Origin: Emticicia oligotrophica DSM 17448
Lineage (GTDB): Bacteria; Bacteroidota; Bacteroidia; Cytophagales; Spirosomataceae
Direction: 5' to 3'
Assembly: GCF_000263195.1 (NCBI RefSeq)
Contig: NC_018748.1
Location: 2,728,001-2,792,000, forward strand
DNA: 64,000 nt
Each line of letters starts with the position of its first letter. Within the stretch, counting starts at the first letter, position 1. The notes beneath the pieces were generated by a model. That model did no database searches, was not told the DNA's origin, and saw nothing but the letters and a program-made list of their open reading frames with translations. This document shows, piece by piece, positions 50,395 to 59,860 of this stretch. A program made the translations under genes and the position numbers.

Positions 50395-52851
50395 TCATAG
50401 ACGTTTAAATTGATAGCCTTTTTGTTTCAAATGTTTAATTAATTGGGGTAATTGGTCGTAAAACTTTTCTTTTCTTCTTGGGTCAGTGCCTAAGTGAATG
50501 AGTAAAATAAATCCATTTAGTCCATCTTTATTATTCTTTTCATACTTTAAAATGTCACGCATAATAGTTTGATTATTAGCGTATTTATTGCCGATTTCTG
50601 GGTAAGTATAATCTCTGTTCGAACCTGTTCCAGCAGTAAAGTTGATGAGCTGTAAGCCATTATTCTTGGTCCATTCAGCAATTGTTTCATTATACCATTC
50701 GAAAGGAGGCATAAAATACGGTGCTTTTTCAGGAGTAATGCCAAATTTATTCATAGCCAAATAATTGGACTTTAAGTCATCATCAAATTGTAGTTTGGAA
50801 ATGAGTAGAGAATCTGGTTTTGTCCAGTCATTATAAAGTAGGTGTTTATCAGAATGTCCGCCTAAGTAATGCCCATCACTGATAAGTTTTTGAATGAGCG
50901 AATAGGTTGCTGGATTTCTATAAAATTCACCAGTAAAGAAAAATGAGCCTTTAATATTTTCAGATTTTAAAGTTTGGGCAATTTTTTCACCTCCTTCATA
51001 AAACTCATGCCCTGTAAAAGCCAATCGAATTATTTTTTTGTTAGCATCGAATCGAGTAATCGCTCCCTTGTAAATACTTAGTTTTTCGGTAGTTTTAGGA
51101 GCATTTTCTAAAGTTGATAAATAGTAAGTCAGACAGGCGGTACCGTCCATGGTTGGCTCGTTGGTTGAATAATCGCCAAAATCATCGTGATAAACTGCCA
51201 TATTTGACTGAAAATCAGCATATTCGTCAGGAAAGCGAAGGGCAACATATTTTAAGCCTTTAAAAATAGATGTTCTTACGGGTCCATCAACTAATCCGCC
51301 ATCTATTGGATAATTTTTCAAGTAAGTAAAGGCAGAATGTGGGTCTTGAGGGTAATCGCCCGCAAGAGGAAGACCAACTATCATACTTGTTCCCCACGGA
51401 TTGCAACCAAAAAGCCAATCACGAAGAGCAGCTTCCATTTCTTCGAAGCCTTTTCCTCCTAATTTTCTATATAAATTGATTTGCGTGAGGGTTGCCGTTA
51501 CTAAGTTATTTGAACACCAAATAAATGGAATGCCATTCAAGAAAGGATTTTTCTTCGCTCTCGCTTTGATAGCACTCAAACCTTGTTGATAATAAGATTT
51601 TAACTCATTATTATTGGTCATTTGAGAAGCCGTTTGGTAGTGGCCTGCATTCATGAATGGATACCATTGATAATGTCGAGCGGTATCGTTTATCATCCAA
51701 GGTGTAACGGTTTCTTGTTTACTAAAATTGATGGCATCTTGAAGATAATCTTTATTCTTTGTGATTTTAGACAGCTCGGCGGCGGCCAATTCCATATCAT
51801 CAGTCCAATTGTCTTCCTCATAAAAGTAGGGTGCACGGCAAGGAGCCGTTTGACAAGCCCCTGGATTCTTTTTACCCCAATCATAGGCATCAATAGCCTT
51901 CTTTTTTAGTGTTTTAGAAAAATCAGGATAAAATTTCTGTAAAACTTCCGAGCCTAACGCAAAAGTTGAAGCATATTTACCAGCAGTAGACGCAATTCCC
52001 GTTGCCCTACTTTTATTTTGGAAAGCTCCTTGTGGTTTACCTGTACAAAAATATACGGGTCGCATAGTTCCTTTCCCATAAGAATTAGGGTCGTTGTTGG
52101 GTAAACGTAAGCCGATGTGGTCGCGGTCATCAGCAATCTGATTATACATCTCTCCATAAGCAGGATTCATCTTTACAAGCCAGTCGATTCCCCATTTGAT
52201 TTCGTCAATAATATCAGGAATACCATTGCTGCCTTCCAAGCCATTTGCTTGATGAAAATCCTTAAATACAGTCGGATTATTTTTATAGGCCAATAACATT
52301 TGATAAATCGCATTGGCCGAAGTGGTGGTGTATTGCAAATAATCAGAAGCATCGTGCCAGCCACCTTTTACATCAATATGGGTAGAATCTTTTTTGGGGT
52401 CAGGGTGATAAACTCTAAATCCATCGTGTATGTGGCATGAGTCTTTCAAGAAGGGATTATATCCACAACGTTGTTGACGCATATATTTTAGCAAAAAATC
52501 GGCAGAACCGGCATAAACCTCCTCATCAATTCGAAATTTAATTGATTTACTATCATTGGTTTGAATATAATAAGCTCCCTTTTTTTGAAAATTGGAGAAG
52601 TCTAAGCGATAAGTAGAAGTAAAATTGCCAAATGCTCCATGATTTTTGATTTTATTAGAACTAAAAACTACCTTATCCGTAATGGCATCTTTAATAGTAA
52701 ATGATTGCAATGGCTTTTGGTGCTTACTCAGAACTACGGCAACTTTAACAGCCTTGGGTAAATATCCTAATTGGTTGACTCTAATGTAGGTTTGAGCTGA
52801 AACAAGGAATGGGAGGGCTAAAATCAAAAAGAAGGTTTTACAAAATTTCAT
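50395..52851 (-). CDS. GH9 glycoside hydrolase fused to a polysaccharide-deacetylase-like domain
   Basis: An 818-residue exported enzyme (signal TFFLILALPFLVSAQ). Residues of about 20-110 are the Ig-like CelD N-terminal domain (RVNQLGYLPKAVKVAVV); about 115-580 the GH9 barrel, with GGWHDASDYLQY, YGNP-type loops, LFGCNPWGTSMIVG and the catalytic glutamate in DYSTNEPTMDGTACLTYYL. Residues of about 600-818 are a deacetylase-like (NodB/CE4) fold: AFTGHEFYEGGEKI, GSFFFTGEFYRNPA, GHYLGGHSDKHLLY, FMPPFEWYN, LIHLGTDPRR. The usual DD motif is replaced by TGHEF, so deacetylase chemistry is uncertain. GH9 suggests cellulose or beta-glucan; no CAZyme cluster adjoins. Confidence 0.9.
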   Translation of the reverse strand: MKFCKTFFLILALPFLVSAQTYIRVNQLGYLPKAVKVAVVLSKHQKPLQSFTIKDAITDKVVFSSNKIKNHGAFGNFTSTYRLDFSNFQKKGAYYIQTNDSKSIKFRIDEEVYAGSADFLLKYMRQQRCGYNPFLKDSCHIHDGFRVYHPDPKKDSTHIDVKGGWHDASDYLQYTTTSANAIYQMLLAYKNNPTVFKDFHQANGLEGSNGIPDIIDEIKWGIDWLVKMNPAYGEMYNQIADDRDHIGLRLPNNDPNSYGKGTMRPVYFCTGKPQGAFQNKSRATGIASTAGKYASTFALGSEVLQKFYPDFSKTLKKKAIDAYDWGKKNPGACQTAPCRAPYFYEEDNWTDDMELAAAELSKITKNKDYLQDAINFSKQETVTPWMINDTARHYQWYPFMNAGHYQTASQMTNNNELKSYYQQGLSAIKARAKKNPFLNGIPFIWCSNNLVTATLTQINLYRKLGGKGFEEMEAALRDWLFGCNPWGTSMIVGLPLAGDYPQDPHSAFTYLKNYPIDGGLVDGPVRTSIFKGLKYVALRFPDEYADFQSNMAVYHDDFGDYSTNEPTMDGTACLTYYLSTLENAPKTTEKLSIYKGAITRFDANKKIIRLAFTGHEFYEGGEKIAQTLKSENIKGSFFFTGEFYRNPATYSLIQKLISDGHYLGGHSDKHLLYNDWTKPDSLLISKLQFDDDLKSNYLAMNKFGITPEKAPYFMPPFEWYNETIAEWTKNNGLQLINFTAGTGSNRDYTYPEIGNKYANNQTIMRDILKYEKNNKDGLNGFILLIHLGTDPRRKEKFYDQLPQLIKHLKQKGYQFKRL

Positions 52852-52975
52852 GTTTAATGGTGTTGATGTGCTGAGTTTTTTGTGAAAATACTTACTTTGC
52901 AGTAAAAATCGAATTTTTATTTCAAAGAATTAAAAGTTTGTATTTTATCTCAACTTCATCAACTACAACAAAACA

Positions 52976-54352
52976 ATGACACAAGAAGCAATTAAAACTT
53001 CTATTTTTGATTTATTTAAAATTGGTCCAGGGCCATCTAGTTCACATACTATCGGACCAATGAAAGCAGCTTATGACTTTTTGCAGAGAGCGAAGGCTTC
53101 AGCTCAAAGTACAACTTTACATCAGCCTAAAATAATGATTCATTTGTATGGATCTTTGAGTGCTACTGGTAAAGGACACGGAACTGATCGTGCGGTAATT
53201 GCTGGATTATTGGGTTGGTTGCCAGATACTTGCGAGCCTACGGCCTTTACAGCATTACTCAAAAATCCCGATGATTTGTACATAACACAAGTAGGTAATT
53301 ATGAGGTGTCGTTGACAGCTAGAAATATTGTGTTTGAACGTAAACGCTATGAATCGCCACATCCTAATACGTTGGTTTTTAAGTTGATTGAGAATGAACA
53401 AATTGTGCTTGGAGAAGAGTATTATTCAGTAGGAGGTGGTTTTATTCAACGTAAAGGAGAAGACGCTCAGGCACAAAATGATAAAGAGCCTGTGTTTGGA
53501 TTCACAACGATGAAAGAATTAAAAGAACATTTAGCCAAGCAAAAAATCACGCTTACTGAATTAATGATAGCCAATGAAATGGCATTGACGGGTTTGAGTA
53601 AAAAAGAGATTTTTCAGAAAATTGATGATATACTCGAAGCTATGCACAAGGCTGTAAAGCGAGGATTGCGTCAGAAAGGTCTTTTGCCGGGAACTATCAA
53701 ACTGCGTAGAAAAGCTCCAGTATTATATGCACAAGCTAAAAATACGGCCTCAACTACCGATAGTTTTATGGTTTTCTTGAACGCCTATTGTATGGCAGCT
53801 TCGGAAGAAAATGCGGCTGGAAATATTGTCGTTACTGCCCCTACATCGGGAGCTTCAGGCGTGATTCCGGGTGTATTTTTCCTATTGCGAAATCATTATC
53901 ATTATGACAAACAACGTTTGAGAGAAGGAATGCTAGCTGCTGCTGCGGTGGGTTACTTAATCAAGCATAATGCGAGTATTTCGGGTGCAGAAATGGGTTG
54001 TATGGGCGAAATCGGGTCAGCTTCTGCAATGGCTGCTGCCATGTTGGCCTATTGTGCAGGAAAAAGTATTGAAATTGTAGAAGCTGCGGCCGAAATTGCA
54101 ATCGAACATCATTTAGGAATGACCTGTGACCCAATCGGGGGGTATGTGCAAATACCTTGTATTGAACGAAATGCCATGGGTGCAATAAAGGCGTATAATG
54201 CTTACTTATTAGCCGCATCGGGTAATGCCTCGGCACAGAAAATATCACTTGATAGTGTTATAAAAGTTATGCGTGCAACGGGCCGAGATATGTCGAAGAA
54301 ATATAAAGAAACTTCTCAGGCAGGTCTAGCATTGAGTGCAACTGAATGTTAG
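52976..54352 (+). CDS. sdaA: L-serine ammonia-lyase, iron-sulfur type
   Basis: A 458-residue single-chain enzyme that converts L-serine to pyruvate and ammonia. The N-terminal beta domain has FKIGPGPSSSHTIGPMKAA; the alpha domain has APTSGASGVIPGVFFLL. Three cysteines that bind the 4Fe-4S cluster are in AEMGCMGEIGSASAM, GMTCDPIGGYVQIPC. Full length for the type 2 enzyme, no domain missing. Divergent from the GH9 gene and followed by the haloperoxidase-like gene 140 bases away. Confidence 0.95.
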   Translation: MTQEAIKTSIFDLFKIGPGPSSSHTIGPMKAAYDFLQRAKASAQSTTLHQPKIMIHLYGSLSATGKGHGTDRAVIAGLLGWLPDTCEPTAFTALLKNPDDLYITQVGNYEVSLTARNIVFERKRYESPHPNTLVFKLIENEQIVLGEEYYSVGGGFIQRKGEDAQAQNDKEPVFGFTTMKELKEHLAKQKITLTELMIANEMALTGLSKKEIFQKIDDILEAMHKAVKRGLRQKGLLPGTIKLRRKAPVLYAQAKNTASTTDSFMVFLNAYCMAASEENAAGNIVVTAPTSGASGVIPGVFFLLRNHYHYDKQRLREGMLAAAAVGYLIKHNASISGAEMGCMGEIGSASAMAAAMLAYCAGKSIEIVEAAAEIAIEHHLGMTCDPIGGYVQIPCIERNAMGAIKAYNAYLLAASGNASAQKISLDSVIKVMRATGRDMSKKYKETSQAGLALSATEC

Positions 54353-54492
54353 AAAACTAAAGTATTCCATTAATGCGGATTTTATTTGTATATTTTCCGA
54401 AATAATGTAATTTTGAATTAACATTAAAAAAAAACAACCCAAAGTGGTATAGTTTTTGAACCAATTCTACAAATTGATAAATTATTGAGGGA

Positions 54493-55872
54493 ATGAAAAA
54501 TATCTACCCACAAGGTATTAAGGTAGGGCTACTGACCTTAGTACTATGCACACTACTTATAATGAATGGTTGTGAAAGCAATAATGGCGACAACCCAATA
54601 CCAGTGGCTGCTACTGATACAACTACTGCCAGTGCTGCTATTCGATGGGGAAAGATGTCTTTATTTATTGCAGAAAAAACACCTGGAAACTCTCCCACGT
54701 ATGCTTCAAGGGGTTTTGGATATATTGGTCTAACTATGTATGAGAGCATAGTTGGTGGTTTTAAGGCATATAACTCGCTTGCTGGGCAGTTAAATGGTTT
54801 AGTTACTTTACCAAAGATAGATTCAACCCAAAGATACAACTGGGTACTGAGCTTAAATGCCGGACAATCTTGGATTCATAAAAATATTTACGAACAAACT
54901 TCTGAAGCCAATAAAAGAACTATAGATTCACTTGAAGCAAAGATTTTATCTGAATATAAGGCTGAAAATCAGGCGGTTATTGAGCGTTCGGTGAAGTACG
55001 GGCAAGAAGTGGCAAAAGCTATTTTTGAATGGTCAAAAACAGATGGAGGATATCAAGGTTATAATCGTAATTTTACAACAGATTATGTATTACCCGTAGG
55101 GCCTGGTTATTGGAAAAGTCCACAATTTAGTCAATCTCCTAGTACTTTACCTTTACATCCTTACTGGGGTAAAAACCGTACTTTTGTATCAACAAATAGC
55201 AGCTTAGCAGTACCTAGGCCTATTACTTTTAATTCTAGTTCATACTCACAATATTATGCACAGTTTTTGGAAGTTTACGCCAAAAATCAAGTATTGACAC
55301 AAGAAGAAAAAGAAATTGCCCTATTTTGGGGCGATGACCCAAGCCGAACATTTACGCCACCGGGTCACTCTTATAGCATCGCAAGAATTGTAGTTAGAAC
55401 AGCCAAGCCACCATTGATTAAAGCAGCACAAACTTTTGCTATGGTTGGAATGGCAATCGGAGATGCTTTTATAAACTGTTGGAAGGCAAAATATACATAT
55501 CATGCAGAACGCCCATCGACTTTTATTCGCACATATATAGATGCATCATGGTTACCTTTTTGGCCAGAGCCTCCATTTCCAGCGTTTTATTCAGGCCATT
55601 CAGTGCAATCGGCCGCTTCGGCTACGGTACTTACCAAGCTGTATGGTGATGAGTTTAAATACGTGGATAACTCGCATGAAGGACGTGGACAAGACCCACT
55701 CACTTTCATTTTCTATAAGAATCGTTCGTATAGTTCATTTTGGGAGGCTGCTCAAGAATCAGCTTATTCAAGATTATTAGGTGGAATTCATAATAGAAGC
55801 GATAATGACACAGGCTTAGCTGAAGGGCGTAAGATTGGTCAAAATGTAAATGCATTGAAGTGGCTTAAATGA
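54493..55872 (+). CDS. Vanadium-dependent haloperoxidase / PAP2-family lipoprotein
   Basis: A 459-residue exported lipoprotein: hydrophobic N-terminus then lipobox Cys (LLIMNGCESN). The helical PAP2 core carries the three phosphate- or vanadate-binding motifs: KYTYHAERP fits KxxxxxxRP; FPAFYSGHS stands for PSGH (the Pro-Ser is FYS here); SRLLGGIHNRSDND fits SRxxxxxHxxxD. Bacteroidota members are usually called vanadium-dependent haloperoxidase, but a membrane phosphatase activity is equally possible. Halide specificity cannot be seen. Single gene. Confidence 0.85.
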   Translation: MKNIYPQGIKVGLLTLVLCTLLIMNGCESNNGDNPIPVAATDTTTASAAIRWGKMSLFIAEKTPGNSPTYASRGFGYIGLTMYESIVGGFKAYNSLAGQLNGLVTLPKIDSTQRYNWVLSLNAGQSWIHKNIYEQTSEANKRTIDSLEAKILSEYKAENQAVIERSVKYGQEVAKAIFEWSKTDGGYQGYNRNFTTDYVLPVGPGYWKSPQFSQSPSTLPLHPYWGKNRTFVSTNSSLAVPRPITFNSSSYSQYYAQFLEVYAKNQVLTQEEKEIALFWGDDPSRTFTPPGHSYSIARIVVRTAKPPLIKAAQTFAMVGMAIGDAFINCWKAKYTYHAERPSTFIRTYIDASWLPFWPEPPFPAFYSGHSVQSAASATVLTKLYGDEFKYVDNSHEGRGQDPLTFIFYKNRSYSSFWEAAQESAYSRLLGGIHNRSDNDTGLAEGRKIGQNVNALKWLK

Positions 55873-55888
55873 GTTTTTTTGAGCGAAA

Positions 55889-55931
55889 TACAATAAGGAG
55901 GAGAAAATAGCAATTTCTTCTCCTTATTGTA
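55889..55931. terminator. Hairpin between convergent genes
   Basis: TACAATAAGGAG (55889-55900) pairs with CTCCTTATTGTA (55920-55931), with further pairing towards the loop. T tracts are weak, so it may be an imperfect terminator for both neighbours. Confidence 0.55.
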
Positions 55932-55935
55932 TAAA

Positions 55936-57429
55936 CTATGTTGTGCTCATAGCCAAAAATACACCATTTGTCCAACCAAATCCATCTTGATTGGGATATT
56001 CTCCCCCTCCAGCCATTAATCTTTCATCTACAACATTATATTTTTCGGTCATTTTGCCTGTTTTTTGATATACCCTACGGTTTAGAGCTAACCAACGACT
56101 TCGAATTTCGTAGGCCAAATCTTCAATTTGATAATTTAATAGACCTTTATAAGTTATCCATTGTAGAGGAGCCCAACCATTGGGCGAATCCCATTGTTGA
56201 CCTGTATTGACAAGTGTAGTCTGTAATCCGCCACTTTTCAAGAATTTATTTTTTATATTAACCGCAATTTTTTCGGCTTGCTGTGCTTCCACAATCTTAA
56301 AATAAAGTGGGAAGACAGCCGCCAATGTTTGGTGTGTTTTTGGGGTATTTGAAATAAAGTCGTAATCAAAGTAAAACCCCTCTGTCTCATTCCAAAGGTA
56401 TTTTTGTATTGTATTTTTTCTTTTTTTAGCTAATTGTTGAAATTCGTCTGCTTTCAAACTATTATTCATTAAGGAATAAGTACTAGAAAGAGTATCTTCC
56501 AAATTATATAATAGACAATTTAGGTCAATCGGAATGATTTCGGTCGTATGGATACTCGAAAAATCGTGGGTATCTCTAAACCATCGGCTGCTAAAATCCC
56601 AGCCTGATTCGGCTGCGGCTCTAATATGGCGAAATAAATCATTTGGACTTTGACTTGATTGGTGAGAAAGTTCAAGGTCTTCTTTGAATGATTCAGGGCG
56701 AGGAGTATTATTTTCGTCCCAAAATCTATTTAAAACATTACCATCAGGCATTAATACAACTCGGTGAACTGCTCTTTGATGGGGTGATAGTTCGTTTCTG
56801 CCATTCATCCAAAAATGATATTCCTGCTCAAGATATGGTAAGTATTTTACAAGTATTTCTAAGCCTTTTTCTTCACTTAAAAGTTTTACCATTTGTGCAT
56901 AAAATGGTGGCTGAGAACGCCCTATATAATAGCTTCTATTTCCATTCGGAATATGCCCGATTGTTTCGAGTAAATATGAAAAATTATCAATCATTGATTC
57001 TATCATATCTATTCTGCCTGAAGCACGTAAACCAAGCATCGTAAAATAGCTATCCCAATAATATACTTCACCAAAACGCCCACCCGGCACAACATAAGGT
57101 TTAGGTAGTGGAATAAGTGAACTATTTTCATGTTCGGGTTCACGCGTTAGAACTTTCCAAAGGGTATCTAAATGTTCTTCAATCGAATGTTCTTTATTAC
57201 TTTCATAAGCCGCTGTTCGATTGACAGGCATATCAAAGTGTGCCTTAATGAAAGCTTTTAAATCAAAATTTGCTTGATTTTTTTCTTTAAAAAATTTCTT
57301 GTTAATGACCTCTAAACTTTCTTTAGCTATACAGTCAGGAAAGGTTTTATTATCAGGGAAAACATTTTCTAACTGCACTTTTTCGAATAAAAGCCCTAAT
57401 TCATAGATATTTTTTATCGTACGCTCCAT
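55936..57429 (-). CDS. treF: Cytoplasmic trehalase (GH37)
   Basis: A 497-residue alpha,alpha-trehalase that splits trehalose into two glucose. Family signatures: PGGRFGEVYYWDSYFTMLGL and QWDSPNGWAPLQWITYKGL, with the catalytic Asp in ESGWDFSSRWFRD and Glu near YNVVDERLMAGGGEYPNQDGFGWTNGV. No signal peptide is present, so it is the cytoplasmic form that needs prior uptake of trehalose. It starts 27 bases after the MFS transporter gene on the same strand, which fits a transporter-trehalase operon. Confidence 0.93.
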   Translation of the reverse strand: MERTIKNIYELGLLFEKVQLENVFPDNKTFPDCIAKESLEVINKKFFKEKNQANFDLKAFIKAHFDMPVNRTAAYESNKEHSIEEHLDTLWKVLTREPEHENSSLIPLPKPYVVPGGRFGEVYYWDSYFTMLGLRASGRIDMIESMIDNFSYLLETIGHIPNGNRSYYIGRSQPPFYAQMVKLLSEEKGLEILVKYLPYLEQEYHFWMNGRNELSPHQRAVHRVVLMPDGNVLNRFWDENNTPRPESFKEDLELSHQSSQSPNDLFRHIRAAAESGWDFSSRWFRDTHDFSSIHTTEIIPIDLNCLLYNLEDTLSSTYSLMNNSLKADEFQQLAKKRKNTIQKYLWNETEGFYFDYDFISNTPKTHQTLAAVFPLYFKIVEAQQAEKIAVNIKNKFLKSGGLQTTLVNTGQQWDSPNGWAPLQWITYKGLLNYQIEDLAYEIRSRWLALNRRVYQKTGKMTEKYNVVDERLMAGGGEYPNQDGFGWTNGVFLAMSTT

Positions 57430-57455
57430 TTTAAGATAATAGGTAAATAAAAGTA

Positions 57456-58718
57456 TTAATGTCCGCTTGAATGATTACCAAACGAAACTTCAGTATTAGA
57501 TTTCTTCTGTAAAGAATTGAGTATAAACAAGCAAACCATCAGAATACTCATCGGAATTAATGATAAGTAAAAAGCTGTTTGCCCCGTGAATGCTTCAAAA
57601 ACGTGTCCTGTTATGATAGAACCGGTAGTACCGCCTAAGGCAGAAAATACAACAATTAAACCCGACATTGGGCTGTGTAGATGTTTTGGCAATGAGCTAA
57701 GAATAACAGAGTTAATCGTAGGATATATTGGGGCTAAAAATATACCCATAATTGGGAAAATATAGGCTACAATAGGTGCGTTTGTCCAATTTGTATCAGG
57801 CGAAGCCATAATGCCTTGCGTGAGCGGAAGCGTAAGTAGTACCAACGAACCACAAGTAATGATACAGATAGTTAAAACTAAAATCCAGCTAAATCGACGA
57901 AGAATTACGCCCGAAGCAAAACGTCCAACGGCAAACGCTCCCGCTAAAATAGCTCCCGCCTGAATTCCCATACTCGCCGGAACTTTCAGAATATCCTTAT
58001 AAAAGGTAGGCGTCCAAGTCTGAAAGCTTTGTTCGATTAGCACAAATAAAAACACGCTGATAATAAATACAATTACAAGAGGAAGTGCAATTAGGCGAAG
58101 CATTGCCAAGAAATCGCTACTCAAAGACGAACCCTCAACTTTAGCCTCTGATTCATCTAAGTTGGCGGTCATTAAGAGTATAAATGCCAGTAGTGATAAA
58201 CCTCCTAAAATCCAGTAAACACTTAGCCAAGCTGCTGATTTGGGATTATCGTTATCAATAAATAAGCTAAAAAGAATATTTCCTAACAAAACCCCAATCA
58301 TGAATGTACCTTCAAGTAAACCCATAAAACTTGAATGTTCTTTAATATTTTTCGTAATAAGGCCGATTGTGGCAAAAACTGAAACCTTAATCAAAGCAAA
58401 TGAAATTCCTACTACTAAGAATAAGAGTTTAAAATGCCAAAAACCATTGGCGTAGGGAATCGTGAAAGAAATAGCACTAACCAATGCCAAAGCAATAAGC
58501 ATGGCTTTTTTATAGCCAATTTTGGGTAAAAAAGAGGCTAAAATAAATGAACAAATGGCAATAGGTAAATCTTTGAAACCTTCAAGAACTGAGGCGTCTG
58601 ATTTTGAAACATCAAAATTGCGTTGTACTTGTAAGATTACAGCACCTACACTATTGAGCAATATTGCAAAGACAAAATAGTTGAGGTATAATGATAGCTT
58701 GATTTTCCAGTTTTGCAT
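57456..58718 (-). CDS. MFS sugar transporter, probable trehalose uptake
   Basis: A 420-residue protein with twelve hydrophobic helices, in two halves joined by a charged central loop (ANLDESEAKVEGSSLSSDF). The first helices have YFVFAILLNSVGAVILQVQRNFDVSKSDASVLEGF and the motif LPKIGYKKAMLIAL. It belongs to the Major Facilitator Superfamily. Context makes trehalose the likely substrate because trehalase is 27 bases downstream and an AraC regulator is divergent. The substrate is inferred. A leader peptide and hairpin lie upstream. Confidence 0.88.
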   Translation of the reverse strand: MQNWKIKLSLYLNYFVFAILLNSVGAVILQVQRNFDVSKSDASVLEGFKDLPIAICSFILASFLPKIGYKKAMLIALALVSAISFTIPYANGFWHFKLLFLVVGISFALIKVSVFATIGLITKNIKEHSSFMGLLEGTFMIGVLLGNILFSLFIDNDNPKSAAWLSVYWILGGLSLLAFILLMTANLDESEAKVEGSSLSSDFLAMLRLIALPLVIVFIISVFLFVLIEQSFQTWTPTFYKDILKVPASMGIQAGAILAGAFAVGRFASGVILRRFSWILVLTICIITCGSLVLLTLPLTQGIMASPDTNWTNAPIVAYIFPIMGIFLAPIYPTINSVILSSLPKHLHSPMSGLIVVFSALGGTTGSIITGHVFEAFTGQTAFYLSLIPMSILMVCLFILNSLQKKSNTEVSFGNHSSGH

Positions 58719-58765
58719 AGAGGATTGTTTTTAGGGTTGAAGTTTCAGCAGAACTTGTTTTTTTA

Positions 58766-58807
58766 TCAAAAAAAGCGAGCAATTAGCTCGCTTTTATAAT
58801 CCATCAT
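58766..58807 (-). CDS. Candidate leader peptide (13 aa) overlapping a terminator-like hairpin
   Basis: On the minus strand ATG at 58807 opens MMDYKSELIARFF then TGA. AAGGAG (58823-58818) sits 10 bases before the ATG, a rare strong Shine-Dalgarno in this window. Codons 5 to 13 coincide with a hairpin and T tract. Such an arrangement is what a translation-coupled attenuator looks like, but chance cannot be excluded. Confidence 0.4.
   Translation of the reverse strand: MMDYKSELIARFF
58771..58795 (-). promoter_or_regulatory. Terminator-like hairpin in the leader of the trehalose operon
   Basis: AAAAGCGAGC (58771-58780) pairs perfectly with GCTCGCTTTT (58786-58795). On the minus strand the stem is followed by a T run. 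It stands 48 bases upstream of the MFS start and on the same strand, so it would cut off the operon transcript unless bypassed. Confidence 0.55.
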
Positions 58808-58962
58808 AGGTTTTGCTCTCCTTAATCAAAAACTACGTTTTTTGCGTTAGTTTATGAAACAAATTTCGGAAGTCTGATTTATAAAAAATATACTTATATT
58901 AATATTCTTTTGTTCTGTATTATTATTTTTATAAAAAAATATATAAATCAAATATTAATAGA

Positions 58963-59817
58963 GTGAAAACCCCCTTTGAGCAAATTCAGAATGACGAAGG
59001 AAGTTCGTTTAGATTTTTACATCAAAAAGTAATTGCCCAACAATTTCCTTGGAATTATCATTACCACCCAGAGTTTGAGCTGGTATTAGTTTTTGAGGGA
59101 ACTGGTAGGCGACATGTGGGCAATCATTTGAGTTATTATGAAGATGGAGATTTGGTTCTGATAGGTTCTAATTTGCCTCATGCAGGCTTCGGCTATGATG
59201 CATTAGGCGTGCATGAAGAAATTGTGATTCAGTTTAAAGATGATTTTTTAGGAGAAAAGTTTTTTGAAAAACCTGAAATGAACCTCATTAAAAAACTTTT
59301 CGAACGTTCACAGCAAGGTATTCAGTTTTATGGAGAAACGTATGAAAAAGTGAGAGATTCCTTAATAAAACTCATTGATTTGTCGCATTTCGAACGTTTG
59401 ATAGGTTTACTGAATATTTTTCAAGCTTTAGCTGAATCAACCGAATATCATCTTCTGAATTCTTATGATACCCGCTATGATTTTAATCAGAAAGACCAAC
59501 TTCGTTTAAAACGAATTTATGAGTATGTAGAGCAAACGTATCAACAGCCAATCAATATTCGTGAAGCAGCCAATATAGCCCATCTGACAGTTCCAGCTTT
59601 TTGTAATTATTTCAAAAAAGTAGTTAACCAGACTTTCACTGATTTTGTAAACGAATATCGAATTAATAAGGCTTGCCAGTTGCTCATGACCGAGATGAGT
59701 ATAACAGATGTGTGCTTCGAATGTGGATTTACGAATAATTCGTATTTCAGTAAGGTTTTTAAGGAGATAAAAGGCAAAAGCCCTTTAGAATTTAAAAAAT
59801 TAGTTTTGAGGAAATGA
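58963..59817 (+). CDS. AraC-family transcriptional regulator
   Basis: A 284-residue regulator with a GTG start. The N-terminal half is a cupin-like ligand-binding domain (FPWNYHYHPEFELVLVFEGTGRRHVGNHLSYYEDGDLVLIGSNLPH). The C-terminal 100 residues hold two helix-turn-helix motifs (INIREAANIAHLTVPAFCNYFKKVVNQTF and ITDVCFECGFTNNSYFSKVFKEIKGKSPLEF). It is divergent from the MFS-trehalase operon over a 244-base region and is the obvious candidate for its regulator; trehalose or a derivative would be the inducer. This is inference. Confidence 0.92.
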   Translation: MKTPFEQIQNDEGSSFRFLHQKVIAQQFPWNYHYHPEFELVLVFEGTGRRHVGNHLSYYEDGDLVLIGSNLPHAGFGYDALGVHEEIVIQFKDDFLGEKFFEKPEMNLIKKLFERSQQGIQFYGETYEKVRDSLIKLIDLSHFERLIGLLNIFQALAESTEYHLLNSYDTRYDFNQKDQLRLKRIYEYVEQTYQQPINIREAANIAHLTVPAFCNYFKKVVNQTFTDFVNEYRINKACQLLMTEMSITDVCFECGFTNNSYFSKVFKEIKGKSPLEFKKLVLRK

Positions 59818-59847
59818 AAAAGAGTGTCTGACTAAAACACTCTTTTT
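59817..59847. terminator. Bidirectional terminator
   Basis: AAAAAGAGTGT (59817-59827) pairs with ACACTCTTTTT (59837-59847), between the araC-like and rlmN genes. Confidence 0.85.
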
Positions 59848-59860
59848 ATAATTATCTGAG

